From positions 1 through 15,121 of the forward strand of contig CBDUVB010000044.1 of NCBI GenBank assembly GCA_965370555.1: a stretch of DNA of 15,121 bases. Reading direction: 5' to 3'. A model generated the notes under the pieces. It did not search any database. It saw only the letters and a program-made list of their open reading frames with translations, and had not been told where the DNA came from. Every line of letters begins with the position of its first letter. The first letter of the stretch is position 1. The DNA is from JAJOKK01 sp965370555. GTDB lineage: Bacteria; Bipolaricaulota; Bipolaricaulia; UBA7950; UBA9294. A program made the translations under genes and the position numbers. Below, in pieces: positions 6,057-13,816 of this stretch.

Positions 6057-7538
6057 TTAAGACTCTTGGGAAGAAACCTGAACGGGTTTATCCTCTTCGC
6101 CCTCCTCTTCGCTCCCCTCTTCTTCCTCCTGTATCGTCCCCGTCGCTTTGGCGCGGGCGAGGACTTCATCGATCGCGCCGACCATGTAGAAGGCCTGTTC
6201 CGGTATGTCGTCCAACTCACCATCGACGATCATGGCAAACCCTTTGATCGTCTCCTCCAGCTTGACGTACGCCCCAGGCCTGTTCGTGAAGTGCTCGGCG
6301 ACGTGGAACGGCTGGCTCATGAACCGCTGCACCTTACGCGCACGATGCACGGTCAGTTTGTCCTCCTCGGAGAGCTCGTCCATTCCCATGATGGCGATGA
6401 TGTCGCGCAGGTCCTCGTAGCGCTGCAGCATCTGCAGGGTCTGCTGTGCGACGCGGTAGTGCTCGTGCGAGACGATGCGCGGATCGAGCATGGTGGAGTT
6501 CGACTGCAACGGATCGATCGCGGGGTAGATCCCCTTCTCCACGATCTTACGGTCGAGGGTGATCGCCGCATCGAGGTGGGAGAAGACCGTCGCCGGCGCG
6601 GGGTCGGTAAGATCGTCCGCCGGGACGTAGATCGCCTGCACCGAGGTGATCGACCCTCTCTTCGTCGAGGTGATCCGCTCTTGCAACTCTCCCATCTCCG
6701 TAGCGAGGGTTGGCTGATACCCGACCTCGGATGGCATACGGCCGAGGAGGGCCGATACCTCGCTCCCGGCCTGCGCAAAGCGGAAGATGTTGTCGATGAA
6801 CAGCAGCACGTCTTTCCCTTCCTCATCACGGAAGTACTCGGCTAGTGTCACACCGGTGAGGGCAACGCGGAAGCGGGCTCCGGGCGGCTCGTTCATCTGG
6901 CCGTAGACAAGGGCGGTGTTCTTCAGGACCCCGGTCCGCTTCATCTCCAGGTAGAGCTCGTTCCCCTCACGTGTCCGCTCTCCTACCCCGGCAAAGACCG
7001 AGTACCCTGCGTGTTCGTAGGCGATCGAGCGGATCAGTTCCATGATGAGGATGGTCTTTCCCACCCCGGCCCCTCCGAAGAGGCCGATCTTCCCGCCCTT
7101 GGGGAAGGGGACGATGAGGTCGATCACCTTGATCCCCGTCTCAGAGATCTCGCTCTCGGTCTCTTGGTCGAGGAGGGAGGGCGCGCTGCGGTGGATCGAA
7201 TAGTGATGCTTCGTCTTAAGGGGCGGGAGTTCGTCGATCGGTTCGCCGGTCAGGTTGAGCATCCTTCCCAGGGTTTCCGGTCCAACCGGGACAGTGATCG
7301 GTTCGCCGGTGTTCAGCACCTGCGTCCCCCGAGAGAGCCCGTCGGTCGAGTCCATCGCGATCGCCCGTACCACATTATCACCAAGGTGCTGAGCCACCTC
7401 GAGGATAAGATCTTTCTCCCCCTCCCGTTCGATGCGCAGCGCATCGTTCACCTTCGGCATGCACCCCTTCTCGAAACGGGCGTCGATGACCGGGCCCTTG
7501 ATCTCCGTAATCTTGCCTACTGCTTTCTTATCTTCCAT
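6057..7538 (-). CDS. atpD: F1 ATP synthase subunit beta
   Basis: The catalytic subunit of F1, in the cytoplasm. The 493-residue chain has Walker A GGAGVGKT (155-162), the catalytic glutamate E187 in GERTREGN, LLFIDNIFRF as Walker B, PSEVGYQPTLATEMG, and the DELSEED lever at 387-393. The family usually ends soon after the position matching residue 470. Here a tail follows with an acidic run at 471-483 (10 of 13 residues are Glu/Asp) and a polar end. The ATG at 7538 has a GGGGG-type site about 8 bases upstream. It lies 42 bases after atpG, with an 8-bp tandem repeat in the gap. The gene that follows is a methyltransferase, not atpC. Identity is certain; the role of the tail is unknown. Confidence 0.98.
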   Translation of the reverse strand: MEDKKAVGKITEIKGPVIDARFEKGCMPKVNDALRIEREGEKDLILEVAQHLGDNVVRAIAMDSTDGLSRGTQVLNTGEPITVPVGPETLGRMLNLTGEPIDELPPLKTKHHYSIHRSAPSLLDQETESEISETGIKVIDLIVPFPKGGKIGLFGGAGVGKTILIMELIRSIAYEHAGYSVFAGVGERTREGNELYLEMKRTGVLKNTALVYGQMNEPPGARFRVALTGVTLAEYFRDEEGKDVLLFIDNIFRFAQAGSEVSALLGRMPSEVGYQPTLATEMGELQERITSTKRGSITSVQAIYVPADDLTDPAPATVFSHLDAAITLDRKIVEKGIYPAIDPLQSNSTMLDPRIVSHEHYRVAQQTLQMLQRYEDLRDIIAIMGMDELSEEDKLTVHRARKVQRFMSQPFHVAEHFTNRPGAYVKLEETIKGFAMIVDGELDDIPEQAFYMVGAIDEVLARAKATGTIQEEEEGSEEEGEEDKPVQVSSQES

Positions 7539-7554
7539 CTCTTATCCCCCGTTC

Positions 7555-7594
7555 ACTCAATCTCTCAATCATTCAATCATTCAATCCCTCAATG
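7555..7594 (-). repeat. 8-bp tandem repeat at the atpG/atpD junction
   Basis: Five consecutive 8-base units. On the minus strand they read CATTGAGG, GATTGAAT, GATTGAAT, GATTGAGA, GATTGAGT. The second unit holds the atpG stop codon (7581-7583), so the array covers the last codons of atpG and most of the gap to atpD. It is AT-rich against a GC-rich operon. Confidence 0.85.
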
Positions 7595-8462
7595 CCTCCG
7601 CCCCGCCCATAATATCGGAGATCTCCCGCGTGATCGATTGTTGTCGCGCCTTGTTGTAGGAACGGGTGAGGGTCTTCAACAGGTCATCCGCGTTATCGGT
7701 CGCGTTCCTCATCGCCTGACGCCGGATCGCATCCTCGCTCGTCTTCGTGTGAAGGAGCGCGGAGAAGATCTTCCCCTGCAAATAGAGAGGGAGGACAACG
7801 TCGAGCATACGAGCCGGATCGGGCTCGATGAGCGCATCGCTCCCCTTTGTCTCGACCCTGATTGGGAGGAACTCTTCCACTGCAAGCCTCTGGTTAAGAT
7901 CGGAGACGAACCTCATATAAACGAGGATCACCCGCCCGAGTGCCCCCTCAAGGTAGAGAGAGATCAGGTCAGAGGAGATCCGCTCAGCGATCCGCGGGGT
8001 CGGATCCTCATAGAAATGCGTGTAGGTCTTTAAGATCTCCACCGGGCGACGGGCGAAATAGGCGCGTGCCTTCTCTCCTCCTGCGAGGATCTTCGCGGCG
8101 TGGTCGTGCCCAAGAAGGAGTTCCTCACCCTTTCGGTTGATCTCTCCCTTGAATCGACCGCACAGGCCGCGATCGGAGTTGAGGACGAGGATCCCGATAT
8201 CGGAAGAGCCGTTGCCAACGATCAAGGGATGCGGCTCAGCCGCGCGCGCCCCGGTCGCGACCGACTCGCCCGTGCCGATCGGCTGGGCAAGGATCTCCGC
8301 CACCAATGTGTCGAACCCCTCCACGTACGGGCGCACCGCTGCCACTCGACGCTTCATCCTCGTCACCTTGGTCATGGCGATCGCGTTCATCGCCTTGGTG
8401 ATCTGGCGGATGTTCTCGATGTTCCCGATGCGATCCTTAATCACACGGACGTTCTCAGCCAC
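7581..8462 (-). CDS. atpG: F1 ATP synthase subunit gamma
   Basis: The central rotor shaft of F1. 293 residues. The N-terminal helix VRVIKDRIGNIENIRQITKAM and the C-terminal helix ATDNADDLLKTLTRSYNKARQQSITREI form the coiled coil inside the alpha3beta3 ring. Both match the conserved ends of gamma. The middle has the Rossmann-like part with LNSDRGLCGRF. The start is GTG at 8462, directly abutting the atpA stop (TAAGTG), with a GGAGG site inside the atpA end. Length is normal for the family. The stop falls inside the 8-bp repeat array. With epsilon absent from the operon, gamma's usual partner is not encoded nearby. Confidence 0.97.
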   Translation of the reverse strand: MAENVRVIKDRIGNIENIRQITKAMNAIAMTKVTRMKRRVAAVRPYVEGFDTLVAEILAQPIGTGESVATGARAAEPHPLIVGNGSSDIGILVLNSDRGLCGRFKGEINRKGEELLLGHDHAAKILAGGEKARAYFARRPVEILKTYTHFYEDPTPRIAERISSDLISLYLEGALGRVILVYMRFVSDLNQRLAVEEFLPIRVETKGSDALIEPDPARMLDVVLPLYLQGKIFSALLHTKTSEDAIRRQAMRNATDNADDLLKTLTRSYNKARQQSITREISDIMGGAEALRD

Positions 8463-9974
8463 TTACCCTCCGAAACGTTCCTTAAACTCAGCAATTGCCT
8501 TCTCCAACACACCTCTGCTCTCATCGGTGAACGCCTGCTCCTCGCGCAGGGCAGCGAATATCTCCTCGTGATCTGCGTGCAGGAAGCGGAGCCACCCCTC
8601 CTCGAACCGGCGCACTGCTCCGATCTCGACGTCGGCCAGGTGGTTCTCCACCGCCACGTATAGACAGACGACCTGCTCCTCAACCGGCATCGGACGGTAC
8701 TGGTCCTGCTTCAGGGTCTCCATCAGCCTATCCCCACGCGCGAGCTGCGCCTTCGATTCCTCGTCCAGGTCGGCGGAGAACTCGGCGAACGCCTCGAGCT
8801 CGCGGTACTGGGATAGCTCCAGCCGCAGCTCACCGGCGATCTGCGACATCGCCTTGATCTGCGCCGCTCCTCCCACGCGTGAGACCGACTTTCCCACGTT
8901 GATCGCCGGGCGGAATCCCTGGTTAAACAGGTCCCCTTCGAGGTAGATCTGCCCGTCGGTGATGGAGATTACGTTCGTCGGGATGTAGGCGGTGATATCG
9001 CCTGCCTTGGTCTCGATGATCGGGAACGCGGTCAACGACCCTCCACCGTGAGCGTTCGAGAGCCGCACCGCACGCTCCAACAAGCGCGAGTGGGTGTAGA
9101 AGATGTCACCGGGGTAGGCCTCGCGTCCCGGGGGGCGGCGCAACAGCAACGCCATCTCGCGGTAGGCGACCGCGTGCTTGGAGAGGTCGTCGTAAATGAT
9201 AAACGCATCCTTTCCGTTGTAGGTGAAGTACTCCGCCATGGCGCACCCGGCGTAAGGAGCGAGGTACTGCATCGGCGCGGGGGAGTTCGCGTCGGCGATT
9301 ACAACAACCGTGTAGTCCATCGCTCCGTGCCGTTCGAGGGTATCTATCACCCGGGCGACCGTCGATGTCTTCTGGCCGATGGCGACGTAGACGCAGATGA
9401 CCCCCTTCCCCTTCTGGTTGATGATCGTGTCGAGAGCGATCGCCGTCTTCCCGGTGCGGCGGTCGCCGATGATCAGCTCGCGCTGCCCACGTCCGATCGG
9501 CGTCAGCGCGTCGACCGACTTGAGCCCCGTCTGGAGAGGGGTATCGACCGGCTGACGCTCGACCACGCCCGGGGCCTTGATCTCCGCCTTCCGGTGTTCG
9601 GTCGCGGCGATCTCCCCCTTGCCGTCCACCGGACGTCCGAGCGGATCGACAACCCGCCCAAGGAGCGCCTCGCCGACCGCGGTCTCCAGGACACGCCCGG
9701 TGCGTCGAACCTCGTCCCCTTCTTGTACGTACTCGCTCTCCCCGAACAGGGCCACCCCGACGCTCTCCTCCTCCAGGTTGAGGATGAGGCCGTAGACATC
9801 GTTTGGGAACTCCACGATCTCCGAAGCCATCGCTCTCTGCAGCCCGAAGACACGGGCGATCCCATCCCCTACCTCAACGACCACCCCAACCTCGCTCATG
9901 TCAAGGTCGTAGTGAAATCCCTTGATCTGCTCCTTGAGTATGGCGCTGATCTCGTCCTTACGCGGTGCTGACAC
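8463..9974 (-). CDS. atpA: F1 ATP synthase subunit alpha
   Basis: The non-catalytic nucleotide-binding subunit of F1, 503 residues, a normal length. The P-loop reads GDRRTGKT at 170-177. Most family members have Gln where Arg173 stands. The arginine finger is R366 in SVSRVGGAAQIKAM, and the PPGREAYPGDIFYTHSRLLERA block at 281-302 is intact. The N-terminal segment (ISAILKEQIKGF) matches the delta-binding helix. The start is GTG 9974, preceded by AGGAGG; no ATG lies nearby upstream in frame. It lies 11 bases after atpH and abuts atpG. Identity is certain. Confidence 0.98.
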   Translation of the reverse strand: MSAPRKDEISAILKEQIKGFHYDLDMSEVGVVVEVGDGIARVFGLQRAMASEIVEFPNDVYGLILNLEEESVGVALFGESEYVQEGDEVRRTGRVLETAVGEALLGRVVDPLGRPVDGKGEIAATEHRKAEIKAPGVVERQPVDTPLQTGLKSVDALTPIGRGQRELIIGDRRTGKTAIALDTIINQKGKGVICVYVAIGQKTSTVARVIDTLERHGAMDYTVVVIADANSPAPMQYLAPYAGCAMAEYFTYNGKDAFIIYDDLSKHAVAYREMALLLRRPPGREAYPGDIFYTHSRLLERAVRLSNAHGGGSLTAFPIIETKAGDITAYIPTNVISITDGQIYLEGDLFNQGFRPAINVGKSVSRVGGAAQIKAMSQIAGELRLELSQYRELEAFAEFSADLDEESKAQLARGDRLMETLKQDQYRPMPVEEQVVCLYVAVENHLADVEIGAVRRFEEGWLRFLHADHEEIFAALREEQAFTDESRGVLEKAIAEFKERFGG

Positions 9975-9985
9975 GTCTCTTCCTC

Positions 9986-10519
9986 CTATCCCTCGATAAA
10001 GGACCGCAAACTTTCCAGCCTGGTCCGCAACGTTCCGTCGAGGACCTTCCCTCCAATCTCGATCCTCACCCCGCCGATTAGACTCACATCGATTTCTTCT
10101 TCCAGCTTCACCCGCTCCCCGAGCCCCTTGACCAAGCGATCCGTCAACCGTTCGCGATCTTTCGTGGAGAGTTCCTTCGCCGTGAGGACCTTCACCCTAA
10201 TGATCCCCTCCTCTTCCGAACGCAAGGAATGAAACTCCTCGTAGATCAGGTCAAGGTATCCTTCGCGACCATTCCGGATCAGGAGCACGAATAAGTTGCG
10301 CAGGTACGCCGAGAGATCGGGGAAGACCTGGTCGATTAACTCGCTCTTCCTTTCGCGGGAGACGAGTGGATGAGTGAAGAAGCGGTCGAAATCGGGAACA
10401 CCTTCGATCTCGGTGAGAACCTGGCCATAGTCCTCCTCGATCGTGTCGACCAACGCTTCCTCGGCGGCAAGTTTGTACAACGCCTCCGCATAGCGACGAG
10501 CGATCTCGCGTGATCTCAC
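9986..10519 (-). CDS. atpH: F1 ATP synthase subunit delta
   Basis: The stator subunit linking the top of F1 to the b subunits. 177 residues. The N-terminal helical domain begins IARRYAEALYKLA. The C-terminal domain has DVSLIGGVRIEIGGKVLDGTLRTRLESL, the family hallmark. The start is GTG 10519; its GTGA overlaps the atpF stop (10516-10519), so translation is coupled. Order and size fit a standard F-type operon. Confidence 0.95.
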   Translation of the reverse strand: MRSREIARRYAEALYKLAAEEALVDTIEEDYGQVLTEIEGVPDFDRFFTHPLVSRERKSELIDQVFPDLSAYLRNLFVLLIRNGREGYLDLIYEEFHSLRSEEEGIIRVKVLTAKELSTKDRERLTDRLVKGLGERVKLEEEIDVSLIGGVRIEIGGKVLDGTLRTRLESLRSFIEG

Positions 10520-11043
10520 TGCCTCATCCTCAACGCCTCGTCATCGATCCCCTGAAGGAGCTCATCGAGCAAGCGACGGTGGTCCTCTATCTTGACCTCG
10601 CGATCGAGGACGCGCGAGGCACCCAAGACAGCGATCTCCGCGTAGGCGCGGCGCAGATCCGCTTCCATCTGTGTTCGTTCCTGTTCGACCTGCCGGCGGG
10701 CTTCGGAAAGGATTCGGGCAGCTTCCTGCTTGGCATCGCCCTTTGCAGCGGAGATCATACCTTCCGCGCGCGCGGTCGTTTCCTCCACAATGCGCCGAGC
10801 CTGCGCGTGCGCGGCTTGAAGCGTCGTCTCCTTTTGGGCTACGAGCGCAGCCGCCTTCTCCTCGCTCACTCTTGCCGATTCCATCCTCGCAGCGATCTGC
10901 TCGCGCCGCCGGTCGAGGTATTCTAACGCCGGTCTAAACAGAAGCCGCTTCAACAGGTAGAGGAGGGTAGCGAAGTTGATCAGATTGATCACCAAGGTCC
11001 AGTTGATGTCCTTGACGATCTTCCCCCACTCGAAAGACAACAT
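10516..11043 (-). CDS. atpF: Fo ATP synthase subunit b
   Basis: The peripheral stalk. 175 residues with one N-terminal membrane helix (TLVINLINFATLLYLLKRLLF, about 16-36), then RPALEYLDRRREQI and a long charged coiled coil to the end. A single b gene is present, so the stalk is presumably a homodimer. ATG 11043 has a GGAGG site a few bases upstream in the 8-base gap after atpE. Its stop is inside the atpH start. Start choice and length are normal. Confidence 0.95.
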   Translation of the reverse strand: MLSFEWGKIVKDINWTLVINLINFATLLYLLKRLLFRPALEYLDRRREQIAARMESARVSEEKAAALVAQKETTLQAAHAQARRIVEETTARAEGMISAAKGDAKQEAARILSEARRQVEQERTQMEADLRRAYAEIAVLGASRVLDREVKIEDHRRLLDELLQGIDDEALRMRQ

Positions 11044-11051
11044 AGCCTCCT

Positions 11052-11327
11052 TTACACGACGAACAACAGGACGATTGCCACCAATAACGAGTAGATCCCC
11101 GTTGACTCAGTGATCGCCTGGCCGACAATCATCGTCCGCATTAGCGCACCCTCCATCTCCGGCTGGCGAGCCATCCCGTCCAGGGCGTGCGCAGCTACGT
11201 TCCCTTCTCCGATCGCTGACCCGATCGCTCCGATTCCCATTACAAAGCCGGCAGCAAGGTACTTCGCCGCCGTGGCGATATCCGCCCCTGAGATCTGACT
11301 CACAACACTCTGTGCTTCTTGCAACAT
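11052..11327 (-). CDS. atpE: Fo ATP synthase subunit c, sodium-type two-carboxylate
   Basis: The rotor ring protein: 91 residues, two membrane helices joined by the ARQPE loop (53-57). Helix 2 reads GQAITESTGIYSLLVA, matching the Na+-binding helix of Ilyobacter-type c subunits. Glu74 is the ion carboxylate, with Ser75, Thr76 and Tyr79 as expected ligands. In helix 1 the position held by Gln32 in Ilyobacter is Glu41 (in IGEG), giving a second carboxylate as described for Fusobacterium nucleatum. This points to Na+ coupling by established family knowledge, not by test. An N-terminal extension of about 15-20 polar residues precedes helix 1. ATG 11327 has a GGAGG site upstream. Confidence 0.95.
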   Translation of the reverse strand: MLQEAQSVVSQISGADIATAAKYLAAGFVMGIGAIGSAIGEGNVAAHALDGMARQPEMEGALMRTMIVGQAITESTGIYSLLVAIVLLFVV

Positions 11328-11339
11328 ATCTCCTCCCTA

Positions 11340-12056
11340 TTAACTCTCTACCGCCACGTTGATGTACGCGACAGCCAGCATAGCAAATACAAACGCCTGA
11401 ATTCCCCCCATCAAGAACGAGAAGAACAGATTGAGTGCTGGCGGGACGATCACCGGAGCAAACTTCGCGGTGACAACTGCAATCAGGACCGATCCCGCAA
11501 AAACATTGCCAAACAGACGAAACCCGTGTGATATCGGCTTGGCCAGCTCTCCCATAATGTTTAACGGGAGCATAAACGGATACGGCTCGATGAACCCGTG
11601 AATGTACTTCTTTCCTCCCTTCATGCGGATGGCAAGCACATGAGACATAACGAGGACGAGCAGGGCCAACCCCAAGGTGACGTTCACGTTCGCGGTTGGA
11701 GACTCGACGTACGGGATCATCGACACCCAGTTGCAGAGCAAGACGTACAGGAACAACGTGGAAATGAACGGGAACATCTCCTGCGCTAGCCTCTCCGAGG
11801 CGAAGTTAGAAGTCAACTGCTTTCTCAAGAGATCGATCAGAAGGTCGAGCGTAGCCTGAATACGATTTGGCTTCTCCTCGATCTCTTGGCGTAGCCCACG
11901 GCGCAAATACAGCGCGAGGAGCACGAGTACGAGCATCACCGCCCACGTCGTGATCGTCGCCACAAGATCGAACCGCATAGAAAACTCTCCAATGGAGAGG
12001 ACAACGATTCGTTTTCCGCCCAGGTGGGCGAGCATCTCGGCTAACTGTTCGAACAT
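11340..12056 (-). CDS. atpB: Fo ATP synthase subunit a
   Basis: The membrane stator half-channel. 238 residues with five to six membrane helices. The essential arginine is R180 in HGFRLFGNVFAG, the motif that faces the c-ring carboxylate. YPFMLPLNIMGELAKPIS precedes it, with Glu170, and Gln220 lies in GGIQAFVFAML near the C-terminus. These are the family's conserved polar positions. The ATG at 12056 overlaps the end of the atpI-like gene by 16 bases. The gap to atpE is 12 bases and carries that gene's ribosome site. Confidence 0.95.
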   Translation of the reverse strand: MFEQLAEMLAHLGGKRIVVLSIGEFSMRFDLVATITTWAVMLVLVLLALYLRRGLRQEIEEKPNRIQATLDLLIDLLRKQLTSNFASERLAQEMFPFISTLFLYVLLCNWVSMIPYVESPTANVNVTLGLALLVLVMSHVLAIRMKGGKKYIHGFIEPYPFMLPLNIMGELAKPISHGFRLFGNVFAGSVLIAVVTAKFAPVIVPPALNLFFSFLMGGIQAFVFAMLAVAYINVAVES

Positions 12057-12436
12057 GGTCCGCTTCTCTCCCTCAAGATGTATGCCCGATGCAGGTTCAT
12101 TTGCCCAAAGAGCAATCCGCCACAGGAGGCGATCAGAACCGAGCGTCCCAAGCGGGAGACGAGCGCCAGGGAGACTGCCAAGAAGGCCAGTCGTCCTACG
12201 CTCGACAGCGCAGCCATCACCCGGCCGCGCCGCGCTGAACTGGCGTTGAACAAGGATCGCCCCGCCTCATAGAGGAAGGCCGACGTCGCCACAAACAGGC
12301 CCATCCCGATCAACACCCCAAGGGCGGCATGACCCAAACCAAACGCCGCAAGGAGAACGGCGGCAGCTATACCTACACAAAGCGTACTGCGTAAATGAAA
12401 AAGCCTCGCAAACTCAGAGGTAAGTGGATTAATCAT
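12041..12436 (-). CDS. atpI: AtpI-like membrane protein
   Basis: A small polytopic membrane protein of 131 residues with about four hydrophobic segments (TLCVGIAAAVLLAAFGLGHA, LGVLIGMGLFVATSAFLYEA, VGRLAFLAVSLALVSRL, and a short last one). Sequence is too divergent for a firm family match. Position directly before atpB, size and topology fit AtpI (ATP synthase I family), which in several bacteria helps c-ring assembly and ion supply. ATG 12436 is preferred, with AGGG 8 bases upstream; a GTG 9 bases earlier (12445) is the alternative. It lies 20 bases after frr and overlaps atpB. Confidence 0.65.
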   Translation of the reverse strand: MINPLTSEFARLFHLRSTLCVGIAAAVLLAAFGLGHAALGVLIGMGLFVATSAFLYEAGRSLFNASSARRGRVMAALSSVGRLAFLAVSLALVSRLGRSVLIASCGGLLFGQMNLHRAYILRERSGPCSNS

Positions 12437-12456
12437 GTCGGGCACCCTAGAAGCGA

Positions 12457-13014
12457 TTAAATCGTCTGCAACTGCTTGCTCTTTTCCGCGACCAAGTCAT
12501 CCACTCTCTTCGAGTGGTCGTGGATCGCCTTGTCGTTATTCTCCCGGTAGCGGTGGTGATCATCCTCCGAGATGTCGCCGTTATCCTTCATCTGGTCCAG
12601 CTTCTCGTTGGCATCCCGTCGGATGTTTCGCAGGGCGATTTTTGTCTCTTCCCCCTTCGTCTTGATGACACGGGTCAGCTCCCTGCGTCGTTCTTCGGAG
12701 AGTTTCGGGATCTTGATTCGGATGACCTTCCCGTCGTTGGTCGGATTAAGGCCCAAATCGGCGGCAAGGATCGCCTTCTCAAAAGAGGCCATCTGTGTCT
12801 TGTCATATGGTTGCACAACAAGGAGATTTGCATCCGGAGCAACGATCGTCGCCAACTGCTTAAGCGGTGTGGAAGCTCCGTAGTAGTCCACAGAGACGTC
12901 CTCCACCATCGCCGGGTTGGCACGACCGGTCTGCACCTTACCTAAACCGCTCTTCAGTACCTTGATGCTTTGCTCCATGTGGCTAAGCATCTTGCGCTTC
13001 ACCTGTTCTGGCAT
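12457..13014 (-). CDS. frr: Ribosome recycling factor
   Basis: Splits the post-termination ribosome together with EF-G. 185 residues, the standard RRF length. The hallmark is TGRANPAMVEDVSVDYYG at about 29-46, followed by the domain II fold (ATIVAPDANLLVVQPYD) and the long C-terminal helices (LSEERRRELTRVIKTKGEE). The start is ATG 13014, with GAGGTG 7 bases upstream; a longer in-frame option at 13062 overlaps the promoter. frr usually lies in the rpsB-tsf-pyrH cluster. Here it is the first gene of the atp operon, 20 bases before atpI, which is an unusual link. Confidence 0.97.
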   Translation of the reverse strand: MPEQVKRKMLSHMEQSIKVLKSGLGKVQTGRANPAMVEDVSVDYYGASTPLKQLATIVAPDANLLVVQPYDKTQMASFEKAILAADLGLNPTNDGKVIRIKIPKLSEERRRELTRVIKTKGEETKIALRNIRRDANEKLDQMKDNGDISEDDHHRYRENNDKAIHDHSKRVDDLVAEKSKQLQTI

Positions 13015-13021
13015 ATAGAAA

Positions 13022-13027
13022 CACCTC
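13022..13027 (-). promoter_or_regulatory. Ribosome binding site of frr
   Basis: GAGGTG on the minus strand, 7 bases before ATG 13014. It supports this start over the upstream in-frame one. Confidence 0.65.
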
Positions 13028-13039
13028 GGTTTTGAGAAA

Positions 13040-13067
13040 ATTTTAACCCGTTCTCCGCTCAAGTCAA
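13040..13067 (-). promoter_or_regulatory. Promoter of the frr-atp operon
   Basis: On the minus strand, TTGACT (13062-13067) and TAAAAT (13040-13045) with a 16-base spacer. Transcription would start near 13033, about 20 bases before the frr ATG. It separates the glycosyltransferase from the operon. Confidence 0.65.
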
Positions 13068-13093
13068 CGGGACCCTTCTGACAACCCGCCTTC

Positions 13094-13816
13094 TCACCTG
13101 TAGGACCCCTGCGAGAGGATCCCTTTCTTCCGAGTCAATCGTTCGAGCCAACAAACCCTGAAATAGAGCCCGGCGTGATGAATGGTGTATCGGAGGGCGC
13201 GACCCTTTTCAAGGTTCCGCACCGAGACAACCATCGGAAGATCGTGTAAGAAGACGATCTTCCCCATCTCCCTGATCTTCAGGGCCAGCCGCACATCCTC
13301 CGCCTCTCCTGGGTAACCATCCCCCCTCTTGAACCCGTCAACGACATGGAAGGCTCCCTTGCTCACGGCAAAGTTAGGTCCGCAAAAGAGAGGGCGCCCG
13401 ATATGGTAATTTGCCCTCTGGAACACGGAGAAGAGAGCGTGGCTAACCTCCGCCAACAGGCCACCACGCGTGAAGTGTAGGGTCCCAAACGTTCCCACCA
13501 CCTCCGGATCACAAAAGGGAGCGACCAAGCGTTCGAGCCAGTCCGAAGAGGGGATAGCATCCGCATCGGTAGAGACGATGATCTCCCCTTGGGCTACCTC
13601 GAATCCAGCCTGTCGGGCGCGAGCCACGCCGGGTTCCTCCACCCGGACCACGCGCGCCCCAAAATCGCGAGCCACCTCCCCGGTACTATCGGTGGAGGCG
13701 GAATCGATCACAATGAGCTCGAAATCGCTCAGGCTCTGGCAGCGCAGGGCAGCGAGGCAACGTGGGAGCCTCTCTTCCTCATTACGGGCCGGAACAACAA
13801 CCGAAATCCTAGTCAT
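13094..13816 (-). CDS. Family 2 glycosyltransferase
   Basis: 240 residues with a GT-A fold. The N-terminal strand ISVVVPARNEEERLPRCL is followed by DFELIVIDSASTDSTGEVA, and the metal-binding DxD is Asp84-Ala-Asp86 in STDADAIP. A later acidic motif is GEAEDVRLALK (170-180). It transfers a sugar from a nucleotide donor, most likely to a lipid or polysaccharide. No clear membrane helix is present, so it is probably cytoplasmic or peripheral. Donor and acceptor cannot be read. The ATG at 13816 has only a weak GTGAG-like ribosome site. It precedes the frr promoter by about 26 bases and is not obviously part of the LolA-like unit. Confidence 0.88.
   Translation of the reverse strand: MTRISVVVPARNEEERLPRCLAALRCQSLSDFELIVIDSASTDSTGEVARDFGARVVRVEEPGVARARQAGFEVAQGEIIVSTDADAIPSSDWLERLVAPFCDPEVVGTFGTLHFTRGGLLAEVSHALFSVFQRANYHIGRPLFCGPNFAVSKGAFHVVDGFKRGDGYPGEAEDVRLALKIREMGKIVFLHDLPMVVSVRNLEKGRALRYTIHHAGLYFRVCWLERLTRKKGILSQGSYR

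Noticed and set aside
6050..6223. Upstream extension of the methyltransferase into atpD
   Set aside because: The extra 58 residues are a frame-shifted reading of atpD's acidic tail (hence Arg/Lys-rich), not a real domain.
5420..6247. Plus-strand open frame of 275 codons opposite the methyltransferase
   Set aside because: Antisense shadow of a gene with clear SAM motifs.
7555..7594. CRISPR-like array
   Set aside because: Units are 8 bp and contiguous, without spacers; a simple tandem repeat.
7011..8033. Plus-strand open frame of 340 codons opposite atpD/atpG
   Set aside because: Antisense shadow of two certain genes in GC-rich DNA; no recognisable domain, and it crosses the atpG/atpD gap and repeat.
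9048..9971. Plus-strand open frame of 307 codons opposite atpA
   Set aside because: Antisense shadow; Arg/Asp/His-rich translation typical of reversed coding sequence.
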